Source: Megasphaera vaginalis (ex Bordigoni et al. 2020)
GTDB lineage: Bacteria > Bacillota > Negativicutes > Veillonellales > Megasphaeraceae
Length of the DNA: 52,555 nucleotides
Reading direction: 5' to 3'
Assembly: GCF_900240295.1 (NCBI RefSeq)
Contig: NZ_OEQB01000009.1
Location: 1-52,555 of the forward strand
Part shown: positions 40,224 through 48,964 of the stretch, piece after piece
How the letters are laid out: each line of letters opens with the position of its first letter
Position numbering within the stretch: position 1 is the first letter of the stretch
Notes under the pieces: model-generated
What the model saw: the letters and a program-made list of their open reading frames with translations, nothing else
What the model was told of the DNA's origin: nothing
The model's database searches: none
Program-made: the position numbers and the translations under genes

Positions 40224-41657
40224 ATGAATACGAATCTGCTCAGTGACATTCTCCTGTTGTATCAAGACGTAGCCGTCCTTGTCGACGAATATAAAGCAAC
40301 AGAACATAAAAAGGATATGCCCTTGCCGCCATTAACGCTGCCCCCGGACATGAGCGAGCGATTTGACGCAATCCTCGCCAAAATCAACTTACGTCTCATG
40401 GACGACAGCGATAATTTTTACGGCTATTTTCTCTTCCAAATGGGAAAAAGCTTTCGCTTTGATATTGCGTCTCCTTCCGCCGTCACCTTCAAAAACGGAA
40501 AATATGTCATGCATTTTAATCCGTATATTTTCCTGGCACTGACAATCGAACAGATGGAAAGCGACATAAAACATGAAATTATTCATATTCTGTCACTCCA
40601 TCTCATGCGGGCGAAAGAAATGCGCACCAAATACAGCAAGCTGGCCGTCAATCTGGCTATGGATATTGCCGCCAACATGTATCTGGACAACGTGCCGCCT
40701 GATTCGGCAACCTTAGCCTGGGTCAATATGGCCTACACGAGCGACGCCCCGATGGCGCCATACGAAACGTATGAATTGTACGCCGAACGTATCCAAGAAG
40801 AACTAAATAAGTTTAAATTGACGGAAGATGCCTGCGATCCCGGCAGCAGCCGAAACGACATGATTCAAGAAAAATATGATCCCGAAGACACGCACGATAT
40901 CTGGGATGAATCAGATGACGCGGACGAAGACATAATCAAAGCATTTACGCAAACATACATCGAAAATGCCCGCAAGGGGGAACTCCCTAACTATTTGGAA
41001 AGCATGCTCGCAACACTGAAAGAGGATCATCAAGGCCTTCCCTGGGACTGGTACTTGAAGAAGCTCGTCGGCTCCGTCACAGCCGGTAAAAAAAAGACGA
41101 CGACTCGACGCAACCGGCGTCAGCCGGAACGACTTGATCTGCCAGGCCAGCTCAAAGGCCATAAGGCGAAAATCTTTATCGCCCTCGATATTAGCGGCAG
41201 CATCAGCGACGGTGAATTCAAACAGGCAATGGAAGAAGTATTGCAAATCGTCCGTTCCTGCAATCATGAAATCACGATTGTCGAATGTGACGATCATATC
41301 CGGCGTGTTTATGCGGTGAACACGATCCATGACCTGAAGGAGCGCCTGAAAATCAGAGGCAGTACCGCTTTCTCCCCCGTCTTCGAATACGCCAACAGTC
41401 AACATATTGATCTTCTGGTCTACTTTACGGACGGTGTCGGCGAAGCGACACTGAAAACGAAGCCAAGAGGCTATAAACCGCTTTGGATCCTTTCCGGACA
41501 CAGCGACGCCCTATCCATCGCAACGCCCTACGGCATGGTAAAACGGCTCAAACCGATTGACGACGAAGACCTTTATAACTTTGACGATGTTCAAAAAGGC
41601 GGCTTCGATATGAACAATCAAGAACGGATCAGCGTCGCCATGGACAGACGGTTATAA
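40224..41657 (+). CDS. Metallopeptidase-like and VWA domain protein (DUF2201 type)
   Basis: A 477-residue protein in two parts. Residues ~40-200 carry a zinc-protease-like HEIIH (117-121) with a further His126, as in the DUF2201 N-terminal domain. After an acidic linker (~220-240) and a basic patch (KKKTTTRRNRR, 289-299), residues ~315-477 form a VWA domain. Its metal site is complete: DISGS (Asp322, Ser324, Ser326), Thr381 in GSTAFSPVF, and Asp403 in FTDGVGE. MoxR plus VWA pairs are known to act together; a protease plus VWA in one chain beside a MoxR ATPase suggests a regulated proteolysis or chaperone device. Weak ribosome site; probably coupled to moxR. Confidence 0.9.
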   Translation: MNTNLLSDILLLYQDVAVLVDEYKATEHKKDMPLPPLTLPPDMSERFDAILAKINLRLMDDSDNFYGYFLFQMGKSFRFDIASPSAVTFKNGKYVMHFNPYIFLALTIEQMESDIKHEIIHILSLHLMRAKEMRTKYSKLAVNLAMDIAANMYLDNVPPDSATLAWVNMAYTSDAPMAPYETYELYAERIQEELNKFKLTEDACDPGSSRNDMIQEKYDPEDTHDIWDESDDADEDIIKAFTQTYIENARKGELPNYLESMLATLKEDHQGLPWDWYLKKLVGSVTAGKKKTTTRRNRRQPERLDLPGQLKGHKAKIFIALDISGSISDGEFKQAMEEVLQIVRSCNHEITIVECDDHIRRVYAVNTIHDLKERLKIRGSTAFSPVFEYANSQHIDLLVYFTDGVGEATLKTKPRGYKPLWILSGHSDALSIATPYGMVKRLKPIDDEDLYNFDDVQKGGFDMNNQERISVAMDRRL

Positions 41658-42077
41658 AACAGCCTGAGCGCGGCAACGAAAGCAATCTGCCGTCGTCTTT
41701 TCTCCACCGGTTAACAAGTTCTCGGCTAAATGGAAAGTCCACCATATGCTTCTGTCGGCAAGCCGTTCTCTTGCGGCCTCATTCCTGACTGCAGGCGAAT
41801 ACATGCTGGCATCAATACTCCCGTAAGTATCTTCATCGAATTCCCTAACGACATTTTTCCTGGCAATGTTCCACTGCAAGCGCCACTGCCACACGATCCC
41901 GCGCGTAAACAATTATCGCTATTGGTACCGCCGTTCGTCAATACTGCCGCATAGATTAGTCCCCATGCCGCCATTCTTCCCCTATGGCCTTCTTCCCGGA
42001 TCCGGAATTACAACATCGTTGTTGGCATATTTGCGCAACATATTCGCCTTCTCATTCTTCTCATTGCCTGCAACCGT
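41658..42077. other. 420-base gene-poor stretch, possible decayed coding DNA
   Basis: No intact gene. On the minus strand several short fragments read like protein ends in different frames: NEKANMLRKYANNDVVIPDP around 42000-42060, NCLRAGSCGSGACSG around 41880-41930, and EDTYGSIDASMY with a CFRCRAQAVL end at 41655-41850. These may be remnants of one gene broken by frameshifts, or chance. It marks the border where base composition turns AT-rich. Confidence 0.35.
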
Positions 42078-42106
42078 AAATCCCCTAATACCTTAGGGGA
42101 TTTTAT
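42078..42106 (+). terminator. Terminator between the VWA gene and the convergent XRE-cupin gene
   Basis: AAATCCCCTAA pairs with TTAGGGGATTT (42078-42088 with 42093-42103), followed by TATTTAT. The stem is nearly symmetrical and lies between convergent genes, so it may serve both. Confidence 0.75.
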
Positions 42107-42130
42107 TTATCAGCCCTAATAATATTGCTA

Positions 42131-42712
42131 TTAATATTTCATTATATTCTGAAATACAACGTTTTTATCTGTCCTATTTTCATAACAATGAGAGATATTC
42201 GCGTGAAAATTAATTTTTGCCGGCGCTGCTAAAGTGAATACTTGCTGTTCCAACTGCAATGTTAACGTTCCTTCCGTCACGATGATGTATTCTTCTGAAG
42301 CGCTGCGATGCGGCTCTGACGGATGCTTTGCCCCCGGCTGCAAAATAATATAAAAATACTCAAAGCCATTGACCGGATTAAAGGGAAAAACAGTATAGAG
42401 AATCATCTGTTTATTTTCATCATAAACCGGTTTTAAATCCTTCATGATCTCGACGGCTTTATAATCTTGCACTTGATCGTTCAATAAGGTAGACAAAGAG
42501 ATTTGTAGTCCTTTCGAAATTTTCCATAAAACGGAAACCGTCGGAATGGAAACGCCCCGCTCAATCTGACCCAACATGGCCTTGCTGACTCCTGTCAAAG
42601 CCGATACATTGTCCAGCGTAAGCTCTCGCTCAAAGCGAATTTTCTTCAGTACCTTCCCTATTTCTCTGGTAGGATCATCATCGATAAAAAGATTTTTTTC
42701 CATTTTCCACAT
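42131..42712 (-). CDS. XRE-family regulator with C-terminal cupin domain
   Basis: A ~193-residue regulator. An XRE helix-turn-helix (IGKVLKKIRFERELTLDNVS, SKAMLGQIERGVSIPTVSVL) fills the N-terminal third. A cupin domain follows, with GFEYFYIILQPGAKHP, the HRSASEEYIIVTEG metal/ligand strand, and HANISHCYENRT near the end. Such proteins sense small molecules and control adjacent transport or catabolic genes; the YjiGH/M20 operon upstream is the obvious candidate target. The start is uncertain: ATGs at 42742, 42712 and 42703 all have poor ribosome sites. GC is lower than in the left of the window. Confidence 0.88.
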   Translation of the reverse strand: MWKMEKNLFIDDDPTREIGKVLKKIRFERELTLDNVSALTGVSKAMLGQIERGVSIPTVSVLWKISKGLQISLSTLLNDQVQDYKAVEIMKDLKPVYDENKQMILYTVFPFNPVNGFEYFYIILQPGAKHPSEPHRSASEEYIIVTEGTLTLQLEQQVFTLAAPAKINFHANISHCYENRTDKNVVFQNIMKY

Positions 42713-42742
42713 GCATGATAACGAGTAAAGACACCTTATCAT

Positions 42743-43248
42743 GTTCCTTTCTTTTCCTATCTTTCAACCTAATTAAAACAAGAACAATTAACGATATTCT
42801 TCTCAACAATATACGCCATTTGTTTATAAAAAGATTGCCAGTTGATATACTTTTTTAATTTTACCTCTTACAGAAATACGCCGTCAAGAATAGTAAGAAT
42901 AAATTGATGGGGGCGCAAAACAAATTCGGCGCAAGATCGTTCCTCCTATTCAGAAGGGCATGATTTTTTCTTCCTATACCCGTCATTGTAAAACAACTAT
43001 GGAACCCATAAATTAAGCAAAAGCAAACAACTTTAGATATATAATGACTCTGGTTCCCCTTTACTAAGGATAGAGTAACTAATATCCCTTTGCCGATTCA
43101 TCATCTGTACCTAAAGCATTGTCTATTCTTTCCGTGTATATCGAATGAAAGATACTCACGTCCATAAAACGATATGGAAAATAACAAAAAACACAGCAAA
43201 CTTAATCAATATTTCCCATGATGCTTAATAAAATACAATTTAATTGTA
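42743..43248. other. AT-rich intergenic region, about 500 bases
   Basis: No coding stretch in either strand that I can support. It should contain the promoter of the XRE-cupin gene, but no convincing -35/-10 pair is visible. A palindrome TACAATT-T-AATTGTA lies at 43234-43248, next to the operon terminator, and could be an operator. Confidence 0.5.
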
Positions 43249-43290
43249 TAAAAACAGAGCGATGCTCAGAATCTTATTCTTCATCGCACC
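43249..43290 (-). terminator. Terminator of the YjiH/YjiG/M20/DUF5058 operon
   Basis: GCGATG pairs with CATCGC (43282-43287 with 43259-43264), then TCTGTTTTTA. It lies 63 bases after the last gene of the operon. Confidence 0.7.
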
Positions 43291-43352
43291 GCTCGCTGTC
43301 TCTTTTCTGAACTATATTTAATTATAACCTATCTGACTTGAAAGTATAGCTG

Positions 43353-44036
43353 CTAGTTTTGTTTAGACGGATTCTTTATAGACAGATTAAAATAAACTCT
43401 CGCAATAATAACCCCACCTACAATAATAAAAATATTCAGAAGCCACCCTGGTAACTGCACTAATTCCCATAGATAGGACGTCACTATCGCAAAAATAATG
43501 GTCCAAGCGCCCATCCCTAGATTTTTACATGCCAGTTGAACATATACGGCTCCAAATACAGCCGTCAACACATATTTAAAAGAATGTTGAATGAACGGAG
43601 GTAAAACATCTAATATTCCTTGTCCGACAAACACAAATATCGTGACCATGATAACCGACGTAATGATACTGCCAGCTACCCCAATAGTCGAAATGACATC
43701 GCCTTCAGGCGTACTGGGTTCTACGTTCGCGGCCTTTTGTGCCATTGTCGCACTGGGACAACGAATATCAGCATTACTGCCGGCAATCCATCCCAAGTAA
43801 GAGCCACTAACACCTAATAAGCTAAAATAGGTAATTGGCTGTACTAACCAAGATGCGCCAAAGGTAACAGCCAAAACAGCCCAAATTTTTAAAACATCTC
43901 CTGCAGGAGGCATAATTCCATATATTAAATACACATACAGTGCCGGAGCAAAGTTTGCTATTCCCGAACAAATCATGGCAATAGTACCAATACGAATAGC
44001 CTTTTGATTATAGCTCATACCAATTAAATCGGACAT
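43353..44036 (-). CDS. Multi-pass membrane protein, partner of the DUF5058-like gene
   Basis: A 227-residue membrane protein with about six hydrophobic segments (IGTIAMICSGIANFAPALYV, LAVTFGASWLVQPITYFSLL, IGVAGSIITSVIMVTIFVFV, YVLTAVFGAVYVQLAC and a C-terminal pair). A polar loop with CPSATMAQKAANVEPSTPEG lies in the middle. The start follows GAGGAGAGGATACTTC. It is 21 bases after the DUF5058-like gene and last in the operon. The two together look like a two-subunit transporter, probably for the product or substrate of the M20 peptidase. I cannot name the family. Confidence 0.75.
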   Translation of the reverse strand: MSDLIGMSYNQKAIRIGTIAMICSGIANFAPALYVYLIYGIMPPAGDVLKIWAVLAVTFGASWLVQPITYFSLLGVSGSYLGWIAGSNADIRCPSATMAQKAANVEPSTPEGDVISTIGVAGSIITSVIMVTIFVFVGQGILDVLPPFIQHSFKYVLTAVFGAVYVQLACKNLGMGAWTIIFAIVTSYLWELVQLPGWLLNIFIIVGGVIIARVYFNLSIKNPSKQN

Positions 44037-44057
44037 GAAGTATCCTCTCCTCTAATA

Positions 44058-44759
44058 CTATCCAAAAACAGCCGTCGTAACTAACATTCCTATCAACATC
44101 GATAATCCCAGCGCTAACTCTTGCAGTCTCGCATGCTTTGCGAAAATTTTCGAAATAATTAACATAGAAATTGCGGATATTGCAGTTGCACACCATAATC
44201 CCGGCTTTAGAGAAACTAGTTGTCGAGACGTCAAATAGGCAAAAAGCCCCACCGTTGCACCTGATAAAGCTAGTTTCACCCAAACAGGATCGTATTTCTT
44301 ATTTAACTTTGTAACATATTTACTCATACCTGGAGTCAAAATAAGTGTAACTAAAATCCAGCCAAAATTATTTAATGCCATTCCCCATAACGCATAAGCA
44401 AAGCCTTTTATGCCGAACCCAGCCGACTGTGGGTCAAGTCCCACTACCCCGGCAGCCAAAGAAATTGCAGCAATCTCGGTCCTCGCTGCGCCAACATCAT
44501 TTAATCTCATCCATGTGGTTGGCGCTCCCACCACCGCAATTAAAGCAAAAGCGATAATAACAGGAGATAGAGACGGCCCAATGGCAGTAATCATAGCCGA
44601 TCTCAAACCAGCTATACAGCGTCTTTTCTCTAATCCTATTTTTTCAGCCTCTGCAAACGATACCTTCAAATATACTATAGCGGATATGAGTAAAACGATA
44701 ATCATCAAACTCGAAATTGCCCATAATCCAGGACTATTCAGGATTGCCGTTTCTTCCAT
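44058..44759 (-). CDS. DUF5058-family membrane protein
   Basis: A 233-residue membrane protein with a conserved N-terminal LNSPGLWAISSLMIIVLL segment, GPSLSPVIIAFALIAVVGAP, and MRLNDVGAARTEIAA. These match the DUF5058 pattern as I remember it. About six hydrophobic segments are visible. AGGGAG lies 8 bases before the ATG at 44759; a GTG 9 bases earlier overlaps that site. Its partner follows 21 bases later, and the M20 peptidase ends 32 bases before it. Transport of an amino acid or small peptide-like compound is a contextual guess. Confidence 0.75.
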   Translation of the reverse strand: MEETAILNSPGLWAISSLMIIVLLISAIVYLKVSFAEAEKIGLEKRRCIAGLRSAMITAIGPSLSPVIIAFALIAVVGAPTTWMRLNDVGAARTEIAAISLAAGVVGLDPQSAGFGIKGFAYALWGMALNNFGWILVTLILTPGMSKYVTKLNKKYDPVWVKLALSGATVGLFAYLTSRQLVSLKPGLWCATAISAISMLIISKIFAKHARLQELALGLSMLIGMLVTTAVFG

Positions 44760-44791
44760 TGAATTCACTCCCTATCAAAAATTTTCATGAT

Positions 44792-45970
44792 TTAAAAATT
44801 CAAAGCTCCTGCATCAACAATAGCGGCTGTAAACCACTTAACCCTGTCATAAAGAGAGCTTACGACAGCAAATTCCCGAAGCGTATGGTTCCAATTTCCT
44901 CTCACGCCACAAGAACACAACACAGGCGTTCCCGCTTGTTGTATAAAGGTAGCATCCGAACAGCCACCAACTTGCACAGGTGTTGTATCGGGATAATTAT
45001 ATTTTCGGGCTACATCAGCCATAAAATCATATAATGCCATAATTTTGTGATCAGTTTCAAGAGGAGTAAATAAATTCAATTCCGTATATGTGCAACTTGT
45101 TCCTCCTACGTAGTTCTTTTCGCAAATTTGTCTTACAGCCTCTTTAACTCGATTCAATTCTTTTACTGTTTTAAAGCGAATATCTAATTGGCACATACAC
45201 TCTGCCGGGACTGCGTTGGGAATGGTACCGCCTTTTATAACCCCGGTATTAACGGTAGTCCCTTTTTCAATATCTGTTAATGATTGAAATGCAAGTACTT
45301 TATGCGCCATTTCCTCAATAGAACTAATCCCGTCCAAGAATGCTGCTCCAGCATGCGCTGACCTTCCCTTGACAAATACGTCAATGCCCAAACGACCTTT
45401 TCTTCCTACTGCCAAACCGTTATCCATGAGACCAGTTTCCATATTCAATGCAAAAAGACAATGTTTTGAATTCTCCTTAATAAGATCTGCCACATTTGTA
45501 AAATGGTGTAGCCCCTCTTCGTCCGGCGCAAATAAAATTTTTAGTGGTCGCTCATTATATCCAATGGAATTCAATGCTTTAACAACATACAATGAAATTA
45601 AAATACCGCCTTTCATATCTAATACTCCCGGTCCATATGCATTCCCATCCTTAACCGTAAACGGTTCCTCCGGGTATAAATCAGAAGCCAATGCGGTATC
45701 CATATGTCCGCTAAATAAAATAGCTTCTTTATCCCGATTTTCGCCTAATGTTCCCATCAGTAATTTCCCGTATTCCGGAGCAACATCGACAAGTTCACAA
45801 AGAAACCCTTCATCTTCAAATTCTTTTTTCAACCAGACTGCCACTGCACTCACAGCATCGGCATCTCGCCAAAAATCCTTAAGATTAATCAATTCCTGGT
45901 ACTTTTCAATCATTTCATCTTGATGCGAATCAACATACTGCTCAATTCTGTTTAACACTTCTTTTTCCAT
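44792..45970 (-). CDS. M20-family metallopeptidase (ArgE/DapE/carboxypeptidase G2 group)
   Basis: A 392-residue two-zinc amidohydrolase. Metal ligands are visible in SGHMDTAL (His), GPGVLDMKGG (bridging Asp), APDEEG (catalytic Glu and ligand Glu), NMETG, and NHTLREF (last His). GRSAHAGAAFLDGISSIEEM is the dimerisation-domain His region. No signal peptide, so it acts in the cytoplasm on an imported N-acyl amino acid, dipeptide or folate-like amide. AAGGAGGCTTTATAA precedes the ATG. Being inside a transporter operon makes catabolic use more likely than arginine synthesis. Confidence 0.92.
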   Translation of the reverse strand: MEKEVLNRIEQYVDSHQDEMIEKYQELINLKDFWRDADAVSAVAVWLKKEFEDEGFLCELVDVAPEYGKLLMGTLGENRDKEAILFSGHMDTALASDLYPEEPFTVKDGNAYGPGVLDMKGGILISLYVVKALNSIGYNERPLKILFAPDEEGLHHFTNVADLIKENSKHCLFALNMETGLMDNGLAVGRKGRLGIDVFVKGRSAHAGAAFLDGISSIEEMAHKVLAFQSLTDIEKGTTVNTGVIKGGTIPNAVPAECMCQLDIRFKTVKELNRVKEAVRQICEKNYVGGTSCTYTELNLFTPLETDHKIMALYDFMADVARKYNYPDTTPVQVGGCSDATFIQQAGTPVLCSCGVRGNWNHTLREFAVVSSLYDRVKWFTAAIVDAGALNF

Positions 45971-45983
45971 TTATAAAGCCTCC

Positions 45984-46481
45984 TTATATTCCTATCATCA
46001 TCAAAAACACTCGCATAAGCCACATAGATATAAATGCATCAAAAATAGGCAAAAACAATAAAAGATTATGCCATTTTTCATTCACCTCAGCTACGATGAT
46101 GACTCGAACAAAACCTGCCAATAATGTCCCCATGGTGATAACGGCGGGAAACAGTATAGTCGCCTGCAGCGCTGTTAATTGTCCTGTTTCAACCATAGTC
46201 GCTACAGTGGCGACGCCTGCCGCCTTAGCAAAAAAGGCCGCTATTAATGCTACAATTGCTTCTCCAGGCAATCCAAATACAGCCATGAGCGGCGCCACCA
46301 GATTCCCAATAATTACCATTAACCCCGTAATAGTTAAAAATTGAACCAGAACGTACGCCAAAATTAACGCAGGCGTCACAATTTCTGCACATAAATAAAA
46401 GCCCTTTTTAGCTCCTGCCATAAACAGCCCTATTATATTGGGATTATGTTCTTTATTGACTATGCCCTCTGACTGTCCCAT
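45984..46481 (-). CDS. YjiG-like inner membrane protein (Gate / nucleoside-recognition family)
   Basis: A 165-residue membrane protein with four or five hydrophobic segments and the Gate-domain pattern LVAPLMAVFGLPGEAIVALIAAFFAKAAG. In E. coli, YjiG and YjiH form a neighbouring pair next to the isoaspartyl dipeptidase gene; here the pair sits next to an M20 peptidase. The ATG starts 2 bases after the YjiH-like stop. Probably one half of a two-part transporter. Confidence 0.8.
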   Translation of the reverse strand: MGQSEGIVNKEHNPNIIGLFMAGAKKGFYLCAEIVTPALILAYVLVQFLTITGLMVIIGNLVAPLMAVFGLPGEAIVALIAAFFAKAAGVATVATMVETGQLTALQATILFPAVITMGTLLAGFVRVIIVAEVNEKWHNLLLFLPIFDAFISMWLMRVFLMMIGI

Positions 46482-46483
46482 TA

Positions 46484-47131
46484 TTATGTCGCCCCTTTCT
46501 TGGCAAATTGATGCTTCTTTTTAATGAGAATATAACCGCGGACGACATTGGCCCCAATAACTTTAACGATAAAAATGCTCGCAATAACAATTCCAATAGG
46601 GCAAATACAAATAGGAATAAGTGCGGCGCCGCTACCAAAAATATTACTGATCAGCCCGGATCCTGCAATCTGATATGAAGCGAAAATGGCTCGTTCGTCA
46701 TCTGTAATCAAGTTGTTATCTGATAAATTTTTAGTCATTACCGCTGCTGCGTCCGTACTAGTAAAACTACTGACGAATGCTAACCCTGTCGTTCCAGGGA
46801 TACCCATCAGTGGCTTTAGGATATACTTAAATACCTTTTCCGCTGCAAGCAATGCGCCTAAATGTTCCGCAACATTAATTAGCCCCAAAGAAAACATCAC
46901 TGTTGGAAATAATGTTAATGCAAAAAGGAATCCGCCACTAGCTCCTGTTCCTCCCTTTCCAATGAAAGTATCCCCTTGTCCGATATGACCAAAATTTCCG
47001 ATAAGAACCTGAAAGTCAACAGCTCTTAACGGCGAATCAGAATGAGTAAAAATACCAGAAAAAGCGACTACCAAAAGCATAAGGGAGAACCAACTTTTCC
47101 ATGTTAACTTACTCCGCTCTTGTTTATTCAT
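46484..47131 (-). CDS. YjiH-like inner membrane protein (Gate / nucleoside-recognition family)
   Basis: A 215-residue membrane protein. Conserved features are IGNFGHIGQGDTFIGKGGTGAS, FALTLFPTVMFSLGLI and the Gate segment SFTSTDAAAVMTKNL, followed by ASYQIAGSGLISNIFGSGAAL. GGAGG lies 8 bases before the ATG at 47131; the earlier GTG (47140) overlaps it. It is the first gene of the operon, divergent from the sensor-type regulator at 47414. Confidence 0.82.
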   Translation of the reverse strand: MNKQERSKLTWKSWFSLMLLVVAFSGIFTHSDSPLRAVDFQVLIGNFGHIGQGDTFIGKGGTGASGGFLFALTLFPTVMFSLGLINVAEHLGALLAAEKVFKYILKPLMGIPGTTGLAFVSSFTSTDAAAVMTKNLSDNNLITDDERAIFASYQIAGSGLISNIFGSGAALIPICICPIGIVIASIFIVKVIGANVVRGYILIKKKHQFAKKGAT

Positions 47132-47413
47132 CAGAATCACCTCCCGACTAGCATCAATATCCCGGACTTAGAACTCACTTAAATAGCTATTTCTATCCCT
47201 TTATCATTCATCAAAAATATTATAAAATAACTTATAAATGTAATTTCTCACAAATATTTTCAACAATTCCTATTTATGATACAAGGTAATTTATGATTTT
47301 ACTTAAGCTCATTCTATATTAGGGCTTATGTCTTTTATAGTGTTTAATTGTTGAATTATATTCTTTTATCATTCTTTATTTCGTCTCTATTTTTTTTAGA
47401 AAGAGGCCTTACA
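47132..47413. promoter_or_regulatory. Divergent control region between the YjiH operon and its likely regulator
   Basis: A very AT-rich 280-base gap. It holds two direct copies of TTTATGAT at 47273-47280 and 47290-47297, spaced 17 bases start to start, roughly 1.6 helical turns. These could be binding sites for the regulator at 47414. No clean consensus promoter is visible for either direction. Confidence 0.4.
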
Positions 47414-48721
47414 ATGCGCATAGCTCTATTGGTCCCCGAAAAAATGTTATCTACGGAAATAACGCTATTAAAAGAGAAATTCCCAGAATTATTATTGGAT
47501 TTCATATTCTATTCTTCTGTTTTCAAAATCCCCAACATCTTTTCAGGCCAACAAAAAGAATATGATGCAGTATTATTTTTTGGAAAAACAACGTTAAATT
47601 ACGTCGCCTCGAAACTTACACCGACAATCCCCTGGTACGTAATTCCCCGAGATACGGCAAGCCTACTCCAACTTCTTTTTAAGATTTCTCTCACAGGCTA
47701 TAATTTATACAGATTAGTTACGGATATGCCTGAAAATGAATTGACCATCATAAAAGATGCCTATAGCGAATCAAATATTCCCCTCCAAAAGCTAACCTTG
47801 ATTCAACCTCCTACATTTATTTTTGATGAAGTATTTTATAATCATTTAACTGATTTCTATATAAATGATTACAAACATAATACAAATTCCACATATATAA
47901 CGATATACTCCGATGTATATAAAAAATTACAAAACCGAGGAATTCCAATTCTATTTGCCAGTTCTTCTTTAACAGATATCTCTAACAGTATTGAAAAGGC
48001 CCATACAAATTTTTTATTACATGCCAGCCGGGAAAGCCAAATTATTATTATTCATGCGGCCATAGATGAACTCAACACCTTTTCGCCTATTATTGAAGAC
48101 GAATACCAGATGGCAATGGAGAATTTAAATATCGCTAAATATATTTATTCGTTTGCTCGAAAAATACAAGGAGCCGTTTTTGCAATCAGAGAAACTGAAT
48201 ATTTGATTTTTTCTACGCGTTCAATTGTTGAACATCAGACAAATAAATTTAATGATTTTACTTTAGCGCATGATGTAAAAAAACACACGGCAAGAACGCT
48301 CAGTATCGGATTAGGCTTTGGAAAGACCGCTACTGAAGCCAAAAATCATGCCTACATCGGTTTGAAAAGATCTCAAGAATCAGGCGGTAATCAAATTTTC
48401 CTCGTATACGATAAAAATACGATTCGTGGCCCCTTGAATACTCCGCCTAAATTAGACCCGATTATTTATGACCATTTTCAAGAAATCTCCAGCAGAGTCG
48501 GTATCAGCCCATTTACATTAAGCCAAATACATAAATTGTTAACAGAAAGAGGAATTCAAGAATGTACAGTAGCTCAGCTTTCCGATTATTTACAGATTTC
48601 TAAACGAGCCGTTAATAGGATTGTTTTAAAATTGCTGGACAATAACTACTGCATCGAAATAGGCCGACAATATCATCATAAAGCCGGTAGACCTTCCAGA
48701 ATTTTAAAGTTCAAAATATAA
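47414..48721 (+). CDS. Sensor-type transcriptional regulator (PrpR_N-like, degenerate GGDEF-like, winged HTH)
   Basis: A 435-residue regulator. The N-terminal part (MRIALLVPEKM to about residue 150) resembles the PrpR_N ligand-sensing domain, a periplasmic-binding-like alpha/beta fold. A middle domain contains LSIGLGFGKTATEAKNHAY and reads like a GGDEF-derived domain that has lost its catalytic GGDEF loop. The last ~75 residues hold a winged HTH (QLSDYLQISKRAVNRIVLKL). AAAGAGG precedes ATG 47414; an upstream ATG at 47348 adds a hydrophobic stretch unlikely to be translated. It is divergent from the transporter/M20 operon and convergent with the glycyl radical cluster. Confidence 0.72.
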   Translation: MRIALLVPEKMLSTEITLLKEKFPELLLDFIFYSSVFKIPNIFSGQQKEYDAVLFFGKTTLNYVASKLTPTIPWYVIPRDTASLLQLLFKISLTGYNLYRLVTDMPENELTIIKDAYSESNIPLQKLTLIQPPTFIFDEVFYNHLTDFYINDYKHNTNSTYITIYSDVYKKLQNRGIPILFASSSLTDISNSIEKAHTNFLLHASRESQIIIIHAAIDELNTFSPIIEDEYQMAMENLNIAKYIYSFARKIQGAVFAIRETEYLIFSTRSIVEHQTNKFNDFTLAHDVKKHTARTLSIGLGFGKTATEAKNHAYIGLKRSQESGGNQIFLVYDKNTIRGPLNTPPKLDPIIYDHFQEISSRVGISPFTLSQIHKLLTERGIQECTVAQLSDYLQISKRAVNRIVLKLLDNNYCIEIGRQYHHKAGRPSRILKFKI

Positions 48722-48846
48722 TCTGTAAAAAACTCCTGAGAGATTCCTCTTCTTTAACGTAATATCGGCTTGATGGCGCCCCCACTTTCGCTTACCTTTC
48801 AGAACCTATTAATTTTCTGCGATTATTTCCTCATGTAAGCTAAAAT

Positions 48847-48896
48847 AAAAGCAGCGCCATATTGCGAACAACAAGTTCACAATATGGCGCTGCTTT
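48847..48896 (-). terminator. Terminator between the regulator and the glycyl radical operon
   Basis: AAAGCAGCGCCATATTG pairs with CAATATGGCGCTGCTTT (48848-48864 with 48880-48896), 17 base pairs. The minus-side tail is TTTTATTTTA, better than the plus side, so it mainly serves the activase gene. Confidence 0.88.
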
Positions 48897-48964
48897 AACT
48901 GTCATAACAGAATACACTGCCAATCCATCTCAGATTAGATCGCTCCTATTTAGAAAGAAAGGAG

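Noticed and set aside
44792-45970. Reading the M20 peptidase as the ArgE that would compensate for the damaged ArgJ
   Set aside because: It sits in a transporter operon in an AT-rich island, 20 kb from the arg genes and without an ARG box. It cannot be excluded but is not supported.
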